Shown here piece after piece: positions 25,775 to 36,052 of a stretch of DNA of 64,000 nt. Source of the DNA: Planctomycetota bacterium (lineage in GTDB: Bacteria; Planctomycetota; Planctomycetia; Pirellulales; UBA7805); NCBI GenBank assembly GCA_003389215.1, contig QQVP01000089.1:23340-87339 (forward strand), in the 5' to 3' direction. The translations under genes and the position numbers were made by a program. Each line of letters begins with the position of its first letter. Positions within the stretch are counted from its first letter, which is position 1. The notes below the pieces were generated by a model. It saw only the letters and a program-made list of their open reading frames with translations. It was not told the DNA's origin and did no database searches.

Positions 25775-27241
25775 ATGTTCGACTCGCTGCAAGAAAATCT
25801 CTCCTCGGCATTTCGCTCGCTGGCCGGTCGCGGCAAGCTGACCGAAGCGAACATGCGCGAGGGTCTCGAGCAGGTGCAGACGGCGCTGCTCGAGGCGGAC
25901 GTCAGCTTCAAGGTGGTCCGCGAGTTCATGCAGCGCATCACCGAGCAGGCGGTCGGCGAGCGCGTGCTCAAGTCGCTCAAGCCCAACGAAATGGTGATGG
26001 GCATCGTCCATCAAGAGCTGATTCGGCTCATGGGCGAGACCGACTCCGAGCTCAATCTGCACAGCGGCCTGAACATCCTCATGCTCTGCGGGCTGCAGGG
26101 TTCCGGTAAGACGACCACCTGTGCCAAGCTGGCCCGGCTGCTCAAGAAGCGTAGCGTCAAGCCGATGCTGGCGGCTGCCGACCTGCAGCGTCCCGCGGCG
26201 ATCGAACAATTGCGGGTGTTGGGCGAGCAGATCGGAGTGCCGGTCTATACCGACTTCGACAGCAAGGACCCGGTAAAGGTCTGCCGCGCCGCGGTGACCG
26301 AGGCGAAGTCGAAAGACGTCGACGTGCTCATCCTCGACACGGCCGGTCGATTGGCGATCGACCAGGAGCTGATGACCGAGCTGTCGAACATCGACAAGCA
26401 GGTCGAGCCCGACCAGGTCTACCTGGTGGTCGACGGTATGACGGGTCAGGACGCGGTGAACAGTGCCCAGGGCTTCAACGACGCGCTCGAACTCAACGGC
26501 GTGATCATGACGAAGCTCGATGGCGACGCCCGTGGCGGGGCGATCCTGTCGGTGCGCGAGGTGACGGGCGTGCCGGTCAAGTTCATCGGTACCGGCGAGA
26601 AGATCGACGAGCTGGACGACTTCAGCCCCGAGCGGATGGCGGGCCGGATCTTGGGCCAGGGCGACATTGTCGGCCTGTTCAAGAAGGCTCAAGAGGAGTT
26701 CGATCAGGAAGAGGCGGTCCGCGCCGAAGAACGGCTCCGCAAGGGCGAATTTACGCTCGACGACTTTCGCAAGCAGATGAGCCAGGTCACCAAGCTCGGC
26801 CCGATGCAGAAGGTGATGGGCATGCTGGGTCTCGACGGCGGCATGCAGGAGATGCTCGACGGCGTCGACACCGAGAAAGACATGCGGCGGATGTTCGGCA
26901 TCATCGATTCGATGACGCCCGAGGAAAAACGCAATCCGAAACAGGCGATCGATCAGAGCCGCCGCCGCCGTATTGCCGAGGGCGCGGGCGTGGCCCCCAG
27001 CGAGGTGAAGGGACTGATCGAGCAATACGACACGTTGGCCAGCGTGATGAAGCAGATGTCGGGCATGGGAATGCGCGACCGCATGCGGATGGCCCGCCAG
27101 ATGCAAACGGACGCCATGGCGAACCCGGCCGGTCAGCTTGCGAAGAAGAAACAGGGAACCGGAAAACGGCTTTCGCCGAAGGAAAAGGCCCGTTTGAAGA
27201 AACAGCGTGCCAAGGAGCGTCGTCGCGCGAAGCGCAAGTAG
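25775..27241 (+). CDS. ffh: signal recognition particle protein Ffh
   Basis: The 488-aa GTPase of the signal recognition particle binds 4.5S RNA and hydrophobic signal sequences and docks with FtsY. The N domain (about 1-90) is followed by the G domain with GLQGSGKTTT near residue 106, the insertion-box region with DTAGRL, and TKLDGDARGG. The Met-rich M domain (about 320-440) contains MGMLGLDGGMQEM and the RNA-binding SRRRRIAEG segment. The Lys-rich tail is longer than usual. It heads the rpsP-trmD-rplS series, a common bacterial arrangement. Confidence 0.97.
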   Translation: MFDSLQENLSSAFRSLAGRGKLTEANMREGLEQVQTALLEADVSFKVVREFMQRITEQAVGERVLKSLKPNEMVMGIVHQELIRLMGETDSELNLHSGLNILMLCGLQGSGKTTTCAKLARLLKKRSVKPMLAAADLQRPAAIEQLRVLGEQIGVPVYTDFDSKDPVKVCRAAVTEAKSKDVDVLILDTAGRLAIDQELMTELSNIDKQVEPDQVYLVVDGMTGQDAVNSAQGFNDALELNGVIMTKLDGDARGGAILSVREVTGVPVKFIGTGEKIDELDDFSPERMAGRILGQGDIVGLFKKAQEEFDQEEAVRAEERLRKGEFTLDDFRKQMSQVTKLGPMQKVMGMLGLDGGMQEMLDGVDTEKDMRRMFGIIDSMTPEEKRNPKQAIDQSRRRRIAEGAGVAPSEVKGLIEQYDTLASVMKQMSGMGMRDRMRMARQMQTDAMANPAGQLAKKKQGTGKRLSPKEKARLKKQRAKERRRAKRK

Positions 27242-27381
27242 AAGCGGCCGGGCAATGCCCAAGAGGGGCGACACCGATGGCCGGCGGCGAGTTGCAAGTC
27301 AACGAATAAGCCAAGTCACCGATTTAACAATTCAGCTACCAGTAACAAGTCAACCATTCGTCAAGATCGAGGGAGAAAACT

Positions 27382-27960
27382 GTGCCAGTTCGCATTCGCA
27401 TGAAGAAGTTGGGCCGGACGCACCGCCCCTATTTTCGCATTTGCGCCGTCGACGGACGGCGCCCGCGCGACGGTCGCGTGCTCGAAGAGTTGGGGACCTA
27501 CGACCCGATGATTCGTGACGTCGATGCTCGTGCCCGGCTGAACAACGAGCGAATCAGCTACTGGTTGGGCGTCGGTGCTCAACCGTCGGACAAGGTCAAG
27601 GTGCTGATCAAGAAGTACGGCCCGGAAGGCTCGCACAGCGAGGCCCAGGCGGCGGCGCTCGAGCGTTTGGCGGCCCCCTCGGTGGTTCCCGACGCCGGTG
27701 CCCCGACCTACGTCCGCGAGGAGAAGAAGGAAGCGCCTGCCGAAGCGGCTGAGGCGAGCGAATCGACCGCAGCGGCGGCGGCAACCGATGCCGGCGCGGA
27801 GGCGCCCGTCGAGGAAGCGCCGGCCGAAGAGGCGGCCAGCGAGGAAGCCGCGGCGGAAGAGGCAGCCGCACCCGAAGCCGCGGTAGAAGAGCCCGCTGCC
27901 GAGGCGGAAGCGGAGACCCCGGCCGAAGAATCTGCCGAGGAAGAACAGAAAAGCGAGTAA
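27382..27960 (+). CDS. rpsP: 30S ribosomal protein bS16 with a long Ala/Glu-rich extension
   Basis: The GTG at 27382 follows GAGGGAG. Residues 1-80 are a normal bS16 (MPVRIRMKKLGRTHRPYFRI, then LEELGTYDPM and ERISYWLGVGAQPS). A low-complexity tail of about 100 residues follows, dominated by Ala and Glu (for example EEAPAEEAASEEAAAEE), so the 192-aa product is about twice the usual length. bS16 stabilises the 5' domain of 16S rRNA. The stop lies eight bases before trmD, so rimM, often found here, has no room. Confidence 0.95.
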   Translation: MPVRIRMKKLGRTHRPYFRICAVDGRRPRDGRVLEELGTYDPMIRDVDARARLNNERISYWLGVGAQPSDKVKVLIKKYGPEGSHSEAQAAALERLAAPSVVPDAGAPTYVREEKKEAPAEAAEASESTAAAAATDAGAEAPVEEAPAEEAASEEAAAEEAAAPEAAVEEPAAEAEAETPAEESAEEEQKSE

Positions 27961-27968
27961 GCCCGGTC

Positions 27969-28703
27969 ATGCGGTTCGACGTCTTGACCCTGTTTCCCGA
28001 GATGTTTCCGGGATACCTGGGCCAGAGCCTGTTGAAGCTGGCGATCCAGCGAGGCCTGGTCGACGTCAAGTTGCACGACATCCGCGACTGGGCAAAGGAC
28101 AAACATAAGTCGGTCGACGATCGACCCTTTGGCGGCGGCCCCGGCATGGTGCTGCGAGTCGAGCCGGTGGTCGAATGCGTCGAAGCGGTGCGAGAGGAGA
28201 AAGACAGCGCGTCGAATGCGAAAGACAGCCAGGTGCGGCCCGGTCGACTGGTCATGCTCACGCCCCAGGGGCGAAAGCTCGATCAGCCGTTGGTCGAGGA
28301 GTTGGCCGCTGAAGAACGCTTGATCTTACTCTGCGGACGTTATGAAGGGTTCGATCAACGCGTCCGTGACATCCTGGAGCCGGACGAGATTTCCGTCGGC
28401 GATTATGTCCTCAACGGCGGCGAGGTGGCCGCCATGGTCGTCATCGACGCCGTAATACGATTGATTCCCGGAGTTTTGGGAGACGAACAAAGCAGCCAAC
28501 AAGATTCCTTTTCCGCCAGCCGCCGGCACCTGCTCGAATTCTCGCAATACACGCGGCCCCGCGAGTTTCGAGGTCACCAGGTTCCCGAGGTGTTGCTCTC
28601 GGGCGATCATCAGCAGATTGCCGCCTGGCGCGAAGAAGAGAGTCGGCGAAAGACCGAACAACGACGCGGTGACTTGTTGTCACCGCGCGAGTCGGGCGAG
28701 TGA
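27969..28703 (+). CDS. trmD: tRNA (guanine-37-N1)-methyltransferase
   Basis: The 244-aa SPOUT enzyme methylates G37 next to the anticodon using S-adenosylmethionine and prevents frameshifting. Characteristic segments are [13 protein letters not shown] at the start, [13 protein letters not shown], and the knotted SAM site [15 protein letters not shown] and [18 protein letters not shown]. The C-terminal domain has LEFSQYTRP. It is tightly spaced after rpsP, implying one transcript. Confidence 0.97.
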   Translation: MRFDVLTLFPEMFPGYLGQSLLKLAIQRGLVDVKLHDIRDWAKDKHKSVDDRPFGGGPGMVLRVEPVVECVEAVREEKDSASNAKDSQVRPGRLVMLTPQGRKLDQPLVEELAAEERLILLCGRYEGFDQRVRDILEPDEISVGDYVLNGGEVAAMVVIDAVIRLIPGVLGDEQSSQQDSFSASRRHLLEFSQYTRPREFRGHQVPEVLLSGDHQQIAAWREEESRRKTEQRRGDLLSPRESGE

Positions 28704-28830
28704 CCGCTCCCCCGCTCAAAAAGCGACGCCAAGAAAGCGAAACTTCGAAGGCGATTTGGGAAGGGCGAGTCGGCACGCGACCGCGACGAAACCACAAGCG
28801 AACGAAGTGACCTGTAAGAGGATCGAATCG

Positions 28831-29196
28831 ATGAGTCAAGAATTACTCGACTACGTCCAAAGCGGCAGCCTGAAGACGGAAGCGCCCCAATTCGAAATCG
28901 GCGATACGGTCGACGTCCATACGCGGATCATGGAAGGCGACAAAGAACGCATCCAGGTCTTTTCCGGCACGGTGATTGCGCGGAGCGGCGCCGGCACGAG
29001 CGAAATGTTCACCGTGCGTCGCATCGTGCAGGGCGAAGGCGTGGAGCGCAAGTTCCCGTTGCATTCGCCGCGAATTGCCACCGTCGAGGTCAAGCGTCAC
29101 GGCGTCGTCCGCCGGGCGAAGCTCTACTTCCTCCGCGATCGTGTCGGCAAGGCGGTGCGGCTCAAGGAACGCCGTATGGACACCAAGAAGAAATAG
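28831..29196 (+). CDS. rplS: 50S ribosomal protein bL19
   Basis: The ATG at 28831 ([11 protein letters not shown]) gives 121 aa, the normal length. Family segments include [41 protein letters not shown] and [15 protein letters not shown]. bL19 lies at the 30S-50S interface. A frame open further upstream overlaps trmD and is not coding. The 127-base gap after trmD could hold a promoter, but none is evident. Confidence 0.97.
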   Translation: MSQELLDYVQSGSLKTEAPQFEIGDTVDVHTRIMEGDKERIQVFSGTVIARSGAGTSEMFTVRRIVQGEGVERKFPLHSPRIATVEVKRHGVVRRAKLYFLRDRVGKAVRLKERRMDTKKK

Positions 29197-29265
29197 CCGC
29201 GCGGAAGCCGCGCGCGGAGGCGTCGCGGCGAGAAGCGAGGGTGAGCGGCAAGAATTGAGGGCGAG

Positions 29266-29694
29266 ATGTTGGGCCGTTGGCTGGCATTCCCGTGGCGCAA
29301 AGCGCCGCTCGGGATGCGGGGTGAGGATGCGGCCGCCCGCTTTTTGAAACGTCAGGGCTATCGGATCATCGCCCGTGGCGAGACTTGGGGGAAGACCGAG
29401 ATCGACATCATCGCCGTCGACCGGCGCGATCCGCGGGGTCGGGCGATCGTCTTCATCGAGGTCAAGACCCGCACGAGCATCGCCAAGGGCGAACCGGCGG
29501 CCGCGGTGGACGAGGCGAAGCGGCGAAAGCTGACGATCGCGGCCCTGGCCTATCTGAAGCGGAAGGGCTTGCTGAATTATCCGGCCCGCTTCGATGTCGT
29601 GTCGGTGCTCTGGCCTGCAGACGAGAAGCGGCCCACGATCGAGCACTTCCAAAACGCCTTCGAGCCCGAGGGCCGCGGGCAGATGTTTGCGTAA
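29266..29694 (+). CDS. yraN: YraN / UPF0102 family protein (predicted nuclease fold)
   Basis: The 142-aa protein carries the restriction-endonuclease-like signature of UPF0102: GMRGEDAAARFLKRQGYRI, then GEIDIIA-type WGKTEIDIIAVD and FIEVKTRTS with the E-x-K core. A role in processing branched DNA has been suggested for the family but is not settled. It usually neighbours rplS and rnhB; here rnhB is missing. Confidence 0.9.
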   Translation: MLGRWLAFPWRKAPLGMRGEDAAARFLKRQGYRIIARGETWGKTEIDIIAVDRRDPRGRAIVFIEVKTRTSIAKGEPAAAVDEAKRRKLTIAALAYLKRKGLLNYPARFDVVSVLWPADEKRPTIEHFQNAFEPEGRGQMFA

Positions 29695-29779
29695 CGTCGG
29701 GCCGGCTGGTCAGCTTGGGGACTCGGCCTGTCCAAAGACCGTTTCGTTCAAAGAGTCTGCCGACTCTGCGCCCCCAAAC

Positions 29780-30505
29780 TCAAAAGGGCCATTGCCGGCC
29801 GAGGGCCTGCCGCTGCTCGGCACCCAGCTGCTTGATTCCTTTGCGGGCCAGTTTCAACAGGGCCGTGAGTTCGTCTTCCGTAAAAGTTGCTTCTTCGCCC
29901 GTTCCCTGCACCTCGACGAACTGGCCGCGTCCGGTCATCACGACATTCATGTCGACCGAGGCGCCGACATCTTCGACATAGTCCAGGTCGAGCACCGGCG
30001 TGCCGTCGACAATGCCGACGCTGATGGCAGCCACACTGTCGACCAGCGGCGAACGCTGTGGATCGGGCAGCTCGTTGAGCGAGTGGACCGCGTCGACCAA
30101 GGCGATAAACGCCCCCGTGATGCTGGCCGTGCGGGTGCCCCCGTCGGCCTCCAGCACGTCGCAGTCGACGGTGATCAGCTGTTCGCCCAAGGCCTCGAGA
30201 TCGACCACCGCGCGGAGACTGCGCCCGATGAGTCGCTGAATCTCGGTGGTGCGGCCGTCGATCTTGCCGCCGCGGTCGCGACTTTTTCGCGGACTGGTGC
30301 TGCCGGGCAGCATGTTGTACTCCGCGGTGACCCAGCCCTTGCCGTTGCCCTCAAGCCAGGGCGGCACCCGCTGACTGACGCTGGCCGTGCAGAGCACAGT
30401 GGTGCGGCCGGCCTGAATGAGCACGCTGCCGGGTGTGGCCCGGGTGTAGCGTCGTTTGACCTTGAGCTTGCGAAGTTCGTCGCGTTTTCGTTTGTCGTGG
30501 CGCAT
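29780..30505 (-). CDS. rph: ribonuclease PH
   Basis: The 241-aa phosphorolytic 3'-to-5' exoribonuclease trims tRNA 3' ends. The family start is a Lys/Arg-rich leader, here [20 protein letters not shown], then [18 protein letters not shown]. Other landmarks are [22 protein letters not shown]-type [31 protein letters not shown] and the C-terminal [11 protein letters not shown]. It follows argF on the same strand after 87 bases and is probably the last gene of the arginine transcript. Confidence 0.96.
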   Translation of the reverse strand: MRHDKRKRDELRKLKVKRRYTRATPGSVLIQAGRTTVLCTASVSQRVPPWLEGNGKGWVTAEYNMLPGSTSPRKSRDRGGKIDGRTTEIQRLIGRSLRAVVDLEALGEQLITVDCDVLEADGGTRTASITGAFIALVDAVHSLNELPDPQRSPLVDSVAAISVGIVDGTPVLDLDYVEDVGASVDMNVVMTGRGQFVEVQGTGEEATFTEDELTALLKLARKGIKQLGAEQRQALGRQWPF

Positions 30506-30592
30506 CGATCGGGGACTTGTAAGCTGTGTTGTGGTTGGCCAACGGGTGATTTCGAGCGGGGCGGTCGATGAAGTAGAAGGCCTGACGAGCCG

Positions 30593-31510
30593 CTAACTTT
30601 GCGAGGCCAGCAGCCAGGCCAAAATACCCTTTTGGGCGTGCATGCGGTTGCCGGCCTGTTGAAAGACGACGCTCTGCGGGCCGTCGATGACCTCGGCCGA
30701 TACCTCTTCGCCGCGATGGGCCGGCAGACAATGCATGAACACGGCTCCGGTCGCGGCGCGGGCCATCATCTCGACGTCGACTTCGAAGCCGGCAAAATCG
30801 CGGGCCCGTTTTTCCTTTTCGCTCTCCTGGCCCATGCTGGCCCAGACATCGGTGTAGACGACATCGGCCCCGGCAACTGCCACGGCCGGATCGCTGGTCT
30901 GGCGAACGTCGGCGCCGGGCACTTCGCTTCTTAGTTGCGCGAGGAACGGTTCGTCGAGCTGGTAGCCCTCGGGACAGGCCGCGGCAAAGGCGACGCCGCA
31001 TTTGCCGCAGGCCACCGCCAGGCTGCGGGCGACGTTGTTGCCGTCGCCCACCCAGGCCAGCTTCAGGCCTTCGAGCCGGCCGAATCGCTCTCGCATCGTG
31101 AACAGGTCGGCGATCGCCTGGCAGGGATGTTCGAGGTCGCTGAGCCCGTTGACGACGGCCGCGGTGCAATGTGCGGCGAGCTGCTCGATCGTCTCGTGCG
31201 AGAACGTGCGGGCCACGATGACGTCGACGAATTCGCTGAGCACGCGGCAAAAGTCCCCGACACTCTCGCGCTTGCCAAAGCCGACGTCGTCGCCCAAGAA
31301 GAGCGTGCCTCCGCCGAGCTGGATCATCCCGGCCTCGAAACTGACGCGGGTGCGCAGCGAAGGCTTCTCGAACAACAGGGCCATGACCCTGCCAGGAAGC
31401 AGCGGCTCGCGGAGACCCTTGTGGAATTTTGCCTTGAGATCCTCGCTGACCGCGAAGATGTGCTCGAGGTCGGCGCCGCTGACGTCGAAGGCGGTCGTGA
31501 GGTGCCGCAT
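30593..31510 (-). CDS. argF: ornithine carbamoyltransferase
   Basis: The 305-aa enzyme condenses carbamoyl phosphate with ornithine to citrulline. The carbamoyl-phosphate loop is SLRTRVSFE (S-x-R-T-R) and the ornithine loop includes HCLPAHRGEEVS. The C-terminal helix is typical. It is the third of argB-argD-argF on this strand, 97 bases after argD. Confidence 0.96.
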   Translation of the reverse strand: MRHLTTAFDVSGADLEHIFAVSEDLKAKFHKGLREPLLPGRVMALLFEKPSLRTRVSFEAGMIQLGGGTLFLGDDVGFGKRESVGDFCRVLSEFVDVIVARTFSHETIEQLAAHCTAAVVNGLSDLEHPCQAIADLFTMRERFGRLEGLKLAWVGDGNNVARSLAVACGKCGVAFAAACPEGYQLDEPFLAQLRSEVPGADVRQTSDPAVAVAGADVVYTDVWASMGQESEKEKRARDFAGFEVDVEMMARAATGAVFMHCLPAHRGEEVSAEVIDGPQSVVFQQAGNRMHAQKGILAWLLASQS

Positions 31511-31607
31511 AGGGCTGATTCGTTCCGTGGGAGTCGTGTCGGGGGCAGGGCGTCGCGGTGGGCTTTTCGTAATGGGTCTTACCGAGACGGGCTTGGTCGT
31601 GGCGGCC

Positions 31608-32843
31608 TCACGCGGCCGCGCGAATCACCTCGCACAGCAGCTGGCACCCCTCGTGGGCCAGTTCATCGCTCAGCGTCAGGGCTGGAAGCAGCCGCACGAC
31701 CGTCTCTTGCGTGCAGTTGACCAGCAGCTTCCGCTCCAGACAGGTTTGCACCACGTTCGTCGCGGGCACGCTCAGCTCGATGCCGATCATCAGCCCCAAG
31801 ATCCGCACCTCGCGAACGTGCTCGCACTCGTCGACCAGCGGGCTAAGGTGCGACCCAAAAATTTCGCTGAGCTCGCTGGCTCGCTGCAGCAGGTTCTGCT
31901 CTTCGATCGTGCGGATGACGGCCAGACCCGCCTCCGCGGCGAGCGGATTTCCGCCGAACGTCGAGGCGTGCATACCGGGCCGCAGACTCTTGGCAATCTC
32001 GGCGGTCGTAAGCAGCGCTCCGCCGGCGACGCCGCCGCAGACCGACTTGGCCAGCGTCATTACATCGGGGGTGACGCCAAAATTCTGGTAGCCGAACCAA
32101 TGTCCGGTTCGTCCGCAGCCAGCCTGAACTTCGTCGAACATGAGCAGCAGTTCGTGTTCGTCGGCCAATTGACGGAGCCCGGCCAGGAACCCGTCGGGCG
32201 GGATGCGGATGCCCCCCTCGCCCTGGATCGGCTCGATCAAGATGGCGGCCGTCTCTTCGTCGACCAGGTCGGCGACCGCCGCCAGGTCGCCGAAGGGGGC
32301 GTAGACGAAGCCGGCCATCAGTGGCCCCAGCCCGGCGTGGTACTTCGGCTGCGCGGTGGCGGTTGTCGCAGCGAGCGTGCGTCCATGGAAGCCGCCCTCG
32401 AAGGTAATGATCTTGTAACGCGACTCGGGCGTGTGCAGACGGGCGAGCTTGATGGCCGCCTCGTTGGCCTCGGCCCCCGAGTTGCAGAAAAAGGCCTGGC
32501 CGCCGAAGCTTCGTTGCGCCAGGGCGGCGGCCCAGCGACCTTGCGACTCGGTATACCAGGTGTTGGGGACGTGGATCAGTTGTTCGACCTGATCGCGCAC
32601 CGCCCGCACGACCTCTGCCGGACAATGGCCCAGCAGATTGCAGCCCCAGCCAGGGAACAGGTCGAGATAACGTTGGCCCTCGCTGTCCCAGACATGCGAG
32701 CCGCTGCCCCGCACGAGCGTCACGGGGTAGCGTTTGTAGTTGGGCACGACGTATTGCTCGAAGAGCGCGACGACCTCATCGTGCTTCGTCTTGGCGGCCG
32801 CTGCGGACGGGGATGCGTTGGATCCGGATGCGGTGGCCATCAT
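31608..32843 (-). CDS. argD: acetylornithine aminotransferase
   Basis: From the ATG at 32843 the product is 411 aa; a GTG ten codons upstream is possible. This PLP enzyme (class III) makes N-acetylornithine. Key segments are [12 protein letters not shown], the cofactor region [30 protein letters not shown] and the Schiff-base lysine in TLAKSVCGG. The N-terminus is rich in Ala and Ser. It lies between argB and argF, with a 57-base gap to argB. Confidence 0.95.
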   Translation of the reverse strand: MMATASGSNASPSAAAAKTKHDEVVALFEQYVVPNYKRYPVTLVRGSGSHVWDSEGQRYLDLFPGWGCNLLGHCPAEVVRAVRDQVEQLIHVPNTWYTESQGRWAAALAQRSFGGQAFFCNSGAEANEAAIKLARLHTPESRYKIITFEGGFHGRTLAATTATAQPKYHAGLGPLMAGFVYAPFGDLAAVADLVDEETAAILIEPIQGEGGIRIPPDGFLAGLRQLADEHELLLMFDEVQAGCGRTGHWFGYQNFGVTPDVMTLAKSVCGGVAGGALLTTAEIAKSLRPGMHASTFGGNPLAAEAGLAVIRTIEEQNLLQRASELSEIFGSHLSPLVDECEHVREVRILGLMIGIELSVPATNVVQTCLERKLLVNCTQETVVRLLPALTLSDELAHEGCQLLCEVIRAAA

Positions 32844-32900
32844 GTTTCCAGTCGCGTGCCGATGCGGCGTCACCCGGCGTGCGCAAATATGGGAAAGAAG

Positions 32901-33779
32901 TCAGCCCGACACGATTTCCGTGCCGACGCCTTCGTTCGTATAGATCTCCAGCAGCAACGAGTGCCGCAGGCGACCGTCGATGATGTGGATCTTGCCGACG
33001 CCGCGATCGAGCGTCGCCAGGCAGGCCTCGACCTTGGGAATCATGCCCGATTGGATCGAGCCGGCGGCGATCAGCTGTCGCGCTTCATCCGTTCTCAGTG
33101 AGCTTATCAGGCTGTTTGAATCTTCGATATCCCGTCGCACGCCGTTGATGTCGCTGAGGAAGACGAGCTTCTCGGCCCCCAGCGACTCGGCCACCGCCAT
33201 GGCAGCCGTGTCCGCGTTGACGTTCAGCTTCTCGCCCGCCTCGTCCAGGCACATCGACGGAATGACCGGCACCTGTCCGGCGTAGCAAAGGTTGTCGATC
33301 GTCAGGCGATCGACCCGGGTGACCTCGCCGACGCGGCCCAGCTCGACGCGCTGGCCGGCGGCGTCGGTCAACTCCAGCAGGCGTCCCTCGAGGACGTTGG
33401 TGCTCCGGAAGTTGAGCGGCATGGCCCGTCCGCCCAGTCGCTCGATCTCGGTGGCGATCTGCTCGTTGGTTTCATAGGCCAAAACGCGCTCGACCACCGC
33501 GAGCGTGGCATCGTCGGTGACGCGTCGACCCTGTTCGAAACGGCTTTCCAGGCCCTCGGCGGCCAAGGCCCGGTTGATCGCTTTGCCGCCGCCATGCACG
33601 ACGACGGGCCGCATGCCGACCGTTTCCATGAAGACGATGTCGATCAGCACATGGTGCAGCGCATCGAGGTCGTCGAGCAGACTGCCACCGAGTTTGATGA
33701 TTGTCACCTTGTCGCGCAGCCGGCGGATCCAGCCGAGGGCTTCGATGAGGACGTCGGCCTTTTCAATGGCTTCCTGCAC
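32901..33779 (-). CDS. argB: acetylglutamate kinase
   Basis: The 292-aa kinase phosphorylates N-acetylglutamate, the second step of arginine synthesis. Family motifs are [39 protein letters not shown] and [10 protein letters not shown] chose the GTG at 33779 ([15 protein letters not shown]) because an AGGAAG site lies seven bases upstream and it yields a normal length. The frame stays open to 33953, with an ATG at 33914. The start region contains two near-identical 15-base units encoding AVQEA twice. Confidence 0.93.
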   Translation of the reverse strand: MQEAIEKADVLIEALGWIRRLRDKVTIIKLGGSLLDDLDALHHVLIDIVFMETVGMRPVVVHGGGKAINRALAAEGLESRFEQGRRVTDDATLAVVERVLAYETNEQIATEIERLGGRAMPLNFRSTNVLEGRLLELTDAAGQRVELGRVGEVTRVDRLTIDNLCYAGQVPVIPSMCLDEAGEKLNVNADTAAMAVAESLGAEKLVFLSDINGVRRDIEDSNSLISSLRTDEARQLIAAGSIQSGMIPKVEACLATLDRGVGKIHIIDGRLRHSLLLEIYTNEGVGTEIVSG

Positions 33780-34191
33780 GGCGGCTTCCTGTACGGCGGC
33801 ACGCTTCTGGAAAGATCGCTTCGGGCAAAAATCAACGCTCGCTCGCAGGGCCCGCCACGCGGCAGGTGCGCTCGAGCGGAAGACGCGGTTCCGCCCCAGC
33901 CGGGACCATCTCATGACAATGAGAACCGGTGATTGTAGGACTGGCTCGGCCAAAGTTCAACGAACGGCGTGAGCCGCCGGCGAGCCGTGACGCAACGCTC
34001 ACGCTTGGCATTCCACGGGCCGCTTCATGCTCTTTTTCCGCGGTCCGGCGACACTGGCAACCGGCCTGCGTTCCTGTCAAGATAGCGGTTTCGCCTGGGG
34101 TCGCGGGCCATCGACGGGTGGCGGACGGTCCGCCATGGCGCTGGCGAGCGACAAACACGATTCAACCCTCGAACGGGACGGCGTGACGCAG
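33780..34191. other. divergent intergenic region arg operon / glmU-prs group
   Basis: 412 bases. It holds the leftward promoter at 33932-33960. I find no convincing ARG-box operator and no clear promoter for the rightward genes. Confidence 0.5.
33932..33960 (-). promoter_or_regulatory. sigma-70 promoter of argB-argD-argF-rph
   Basis: On the minus strand, TTGAAC (33960-33955), a 17-base spacer and TACAAT (33937-33932), the latter five of six consensus. The start near 33925 leaves a leader of about 145 bases before the GTG at 33779. Confidence 0.6.
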
Positions 34192-34944
34192 ATGAGTGCT
34201 CCGGTGGCGGTCGTGATGGCGGCGGGCAAAGGGACCCGCATGAAGTCGGAGTTGCCCAAGGTCTTGGTACCGGTCTGCGAGCGACCGATGATCGAATACG
34301 TGCTCGAGGCCCTGGCCGCCGGTGGCGTGGAACGACATCTGGTCGTGGTGGGTCACCGGGCCGACCTGGTTCGCGAGACTCTCGACGGATGGACGGGCGT
34401 CGAATTTGCCCTGCAGTCTGAACAGCTCGGCACTGGCCACGCCGTGATGATGTGTCGCGAGCTGCTGCAGGATCATGATGGGGCGGTGCTGGTCGTGGCT
34501 GGCGACTCGCCGCTGATGCAGAGCGACTCGATCGCGGCGCTGTTAGCCGAATTTGACCGCGAGCCGGCGGCCTGCATCTTGGGCACCGGATATCGCGACG
34601 ATCCGCACGGCTTCGGGCGAATCGTGCGTGGCGCGGGCGGTCAGTTCGACGTCATCGTCGAGGAGAAGGATGCCACCGACCAGCAGCGGGCCATCACCGA
34701 GGTCAATCTGAGCTGCTACGTCTTCAACGGTCAGGACTTGCTCTGGGCCCTCGACCAGCTCAGCAACGACAACAAACAGCGGGAATACTACGTGACCGAT
34801 TGTCCTGGTATCCTGAAGGATGCCGGCAAGCGGGTGGTTGCGCTCGACGTGCTCAAGCCCTGCGAGGCGCTGAGCATCAACACGATGGACGATCTCGCCG
34901 CGGTCGAAGCGGAAATGCGGAGTTCCACACGGTCCGAGGCGTAG
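34192..34944 (+). CDS. glmU: GlmU-like UDP-GlcNAc pyrophosphorylase, single-domain
   Basis: The 250-aa protein matches the uridyltransferase half of GlmU: VAVVMAAGKGTRMKSELPKVL, the substrate loop SEQLGTGHAVMM, VVAGDSPL with the metal Asp, and YYVTDCPGILKDAGKRV. The left-handed beta-helix acetyltransferase half is absent, so the GlcN-1-P acetylation must be done elsewhere. It is followed by prs and rplY, the Bacillus gcaD-prs-ctc order. The start is uncertain: GTG at 34183 and ATG at 34135 are in frame. Confidence 0.85.
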   Translation: MSAPVAVVMAAGKGTRMKSELPKVLVPVCERPMIEYVLEALAAGGVERHLVVVGHRADLVRETLDGWTGVEFALQSEQLGTGHAVMMCRELLQDHDGAVLVVAGDSPLMQSDSIAALLAEFDREPAACILGTGYRDDPHGFGRIVRGAGGQFDVIVEEKDATDQQRAITEVNLSCYVFNGQDLLWALDQLSNDNKQREYYVTDCPGILKDAGKRVVALDVLKPCEALSINTMDDLAAVEAEMRSSTRSEA

Positions 34945-35006
34945 GCGAGCGGTGCCGATCGCTGGGCGTTTCGGTCATCGCGACGAACCCTTTTTCAAGC
35001 AGAGCC

Positions 35007-35975
35007 GTGAAAGATATCAAGATTTTCAGTGGGCGGGCGAATCCGGATCTGGCCCTGCGCATTTGCGAATACCTGGCCTTGCCCATGGGGCGGATCTCGC
35101 TCGGCGATTTTCCCGACGGGGAGATCGCCTGCAAGATCGACGAGGACATTCGCGGACGCGACGTGTTTCTCGTCCAGCCGACTTGTCCCCCGGTCAATCA
35201 GAACCTGATGGAGCTCTTGATCATGATCGAGAGCTGCAAGCGGGCCAGTGCCGAGCGCGTCACCGCGGTGATTCCCTACTTCGGCTACGCGCGGCAGGAT
35301 CGCAAGGACGAAGGCCGCGTGCCGATCACGGCCAAGCTGGTTGCCAATCTGGTCACCCGTGCCGGGGCCGACCGCGTGCTGGCGATGGATCTGCACGCCG
35401 CGCAGATTCAGGGGTTCTTCGACGTGCCGGTCGATCACCTCTATGCTGCGCCCGTGCTGAATGACCATTTCCTGGCCATGAATCTGCGGTCGGAGGACAT
35501 CGTGGTGGTGAGCCCCGACGAAGGCAGCATCAAACGGGCCCTCGGCCACGTGAAACGCCTGGGCGGAGAGCTGGCGATCGTTGACAAGCGACGCTCCAGT
35601 GCCGAGACGACTCGCCAGGAGAACATCATCGGCGGACCGGTCGCCGACAAGATCGTGCTGATGTTCGACGACATGATTAGCACGGCCGGGTCGATCTGCG
35701 GGGCGGCCCACGTGCTGGCCCAGGAGGATGCCCGCGAGATTCACGTGGCCGCGACCCACGGGGTGCTCTGTGGCGAGGCCCCGGAACTTCTGCTGCGGGC
35801 GCCGATCACGAGTGTGGTGATCACGGACACGATTCCCCTGGCCGAGGACCAGCTGATCGACAAGATCGAGATTCTCTCGGTGGCCCCGCTGCTCGGCGAG
35901 GGGATCAAGCGAATTCACCGAAACGAGTCGGTAAGTCGGCTTTTCGACGAGGTTTCCGGCGTCAAGTGGGCTTGA
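35007..35975 (+). CDS. prs: ribose-phosphate pyrophosphokinase
   Basis: The 322-aa enzyme makes PRPP from ribose-5-phosphate and ATP, feeding purine, pyrimidine, His and Trp synthesis. The GTG at 35007 gives the family's usual start (KDIKIFSGRANPDLAL). Key parts are the flexible-loop region YARQDRKDEGRVPITAKLV, the metal-binding MDLHAAQIQGFFDVP and the PRPP loop MFDDMISTAGSI. Coupled with the GlmU-like gene 62 bases upstream. Confidence 0.96.
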   Translation: MKDIKIFSGRANPDLALRICEYLALPMGRISLGDFPDGEIACKIDEDIRGRDVFLVQPTCPPVNQNLMELLIMIESCKRASAERVTAVIPYFGYARQDRKDEGRVPITAKLVANLVTRAGADRVLAMDLHAAQIQGFFDVPVDHLYAAPVLNDHFLAMNLRSEDIVVVSPDEGSIKRALGHVKRLGGELAIVDKRRSSAETTRQENIIGGPVADKIVLMFDDMISTAGSICGAAHVLAQEDAREIHVAATHGVLCGEAPELLLRAPITSVVITDTIPLAEDQLIDKIEILSVAPLLGEGIKRIHRNESVSRLFDEVSGVKWA

Positions 35976-36052
35976 AAAGGCGTCCGAAACGGTCAAAATA
36001 GTGGGTTTCCCATACGATTTGGAAATACCCCAGGGCGGTCGAGGAACGCGCG

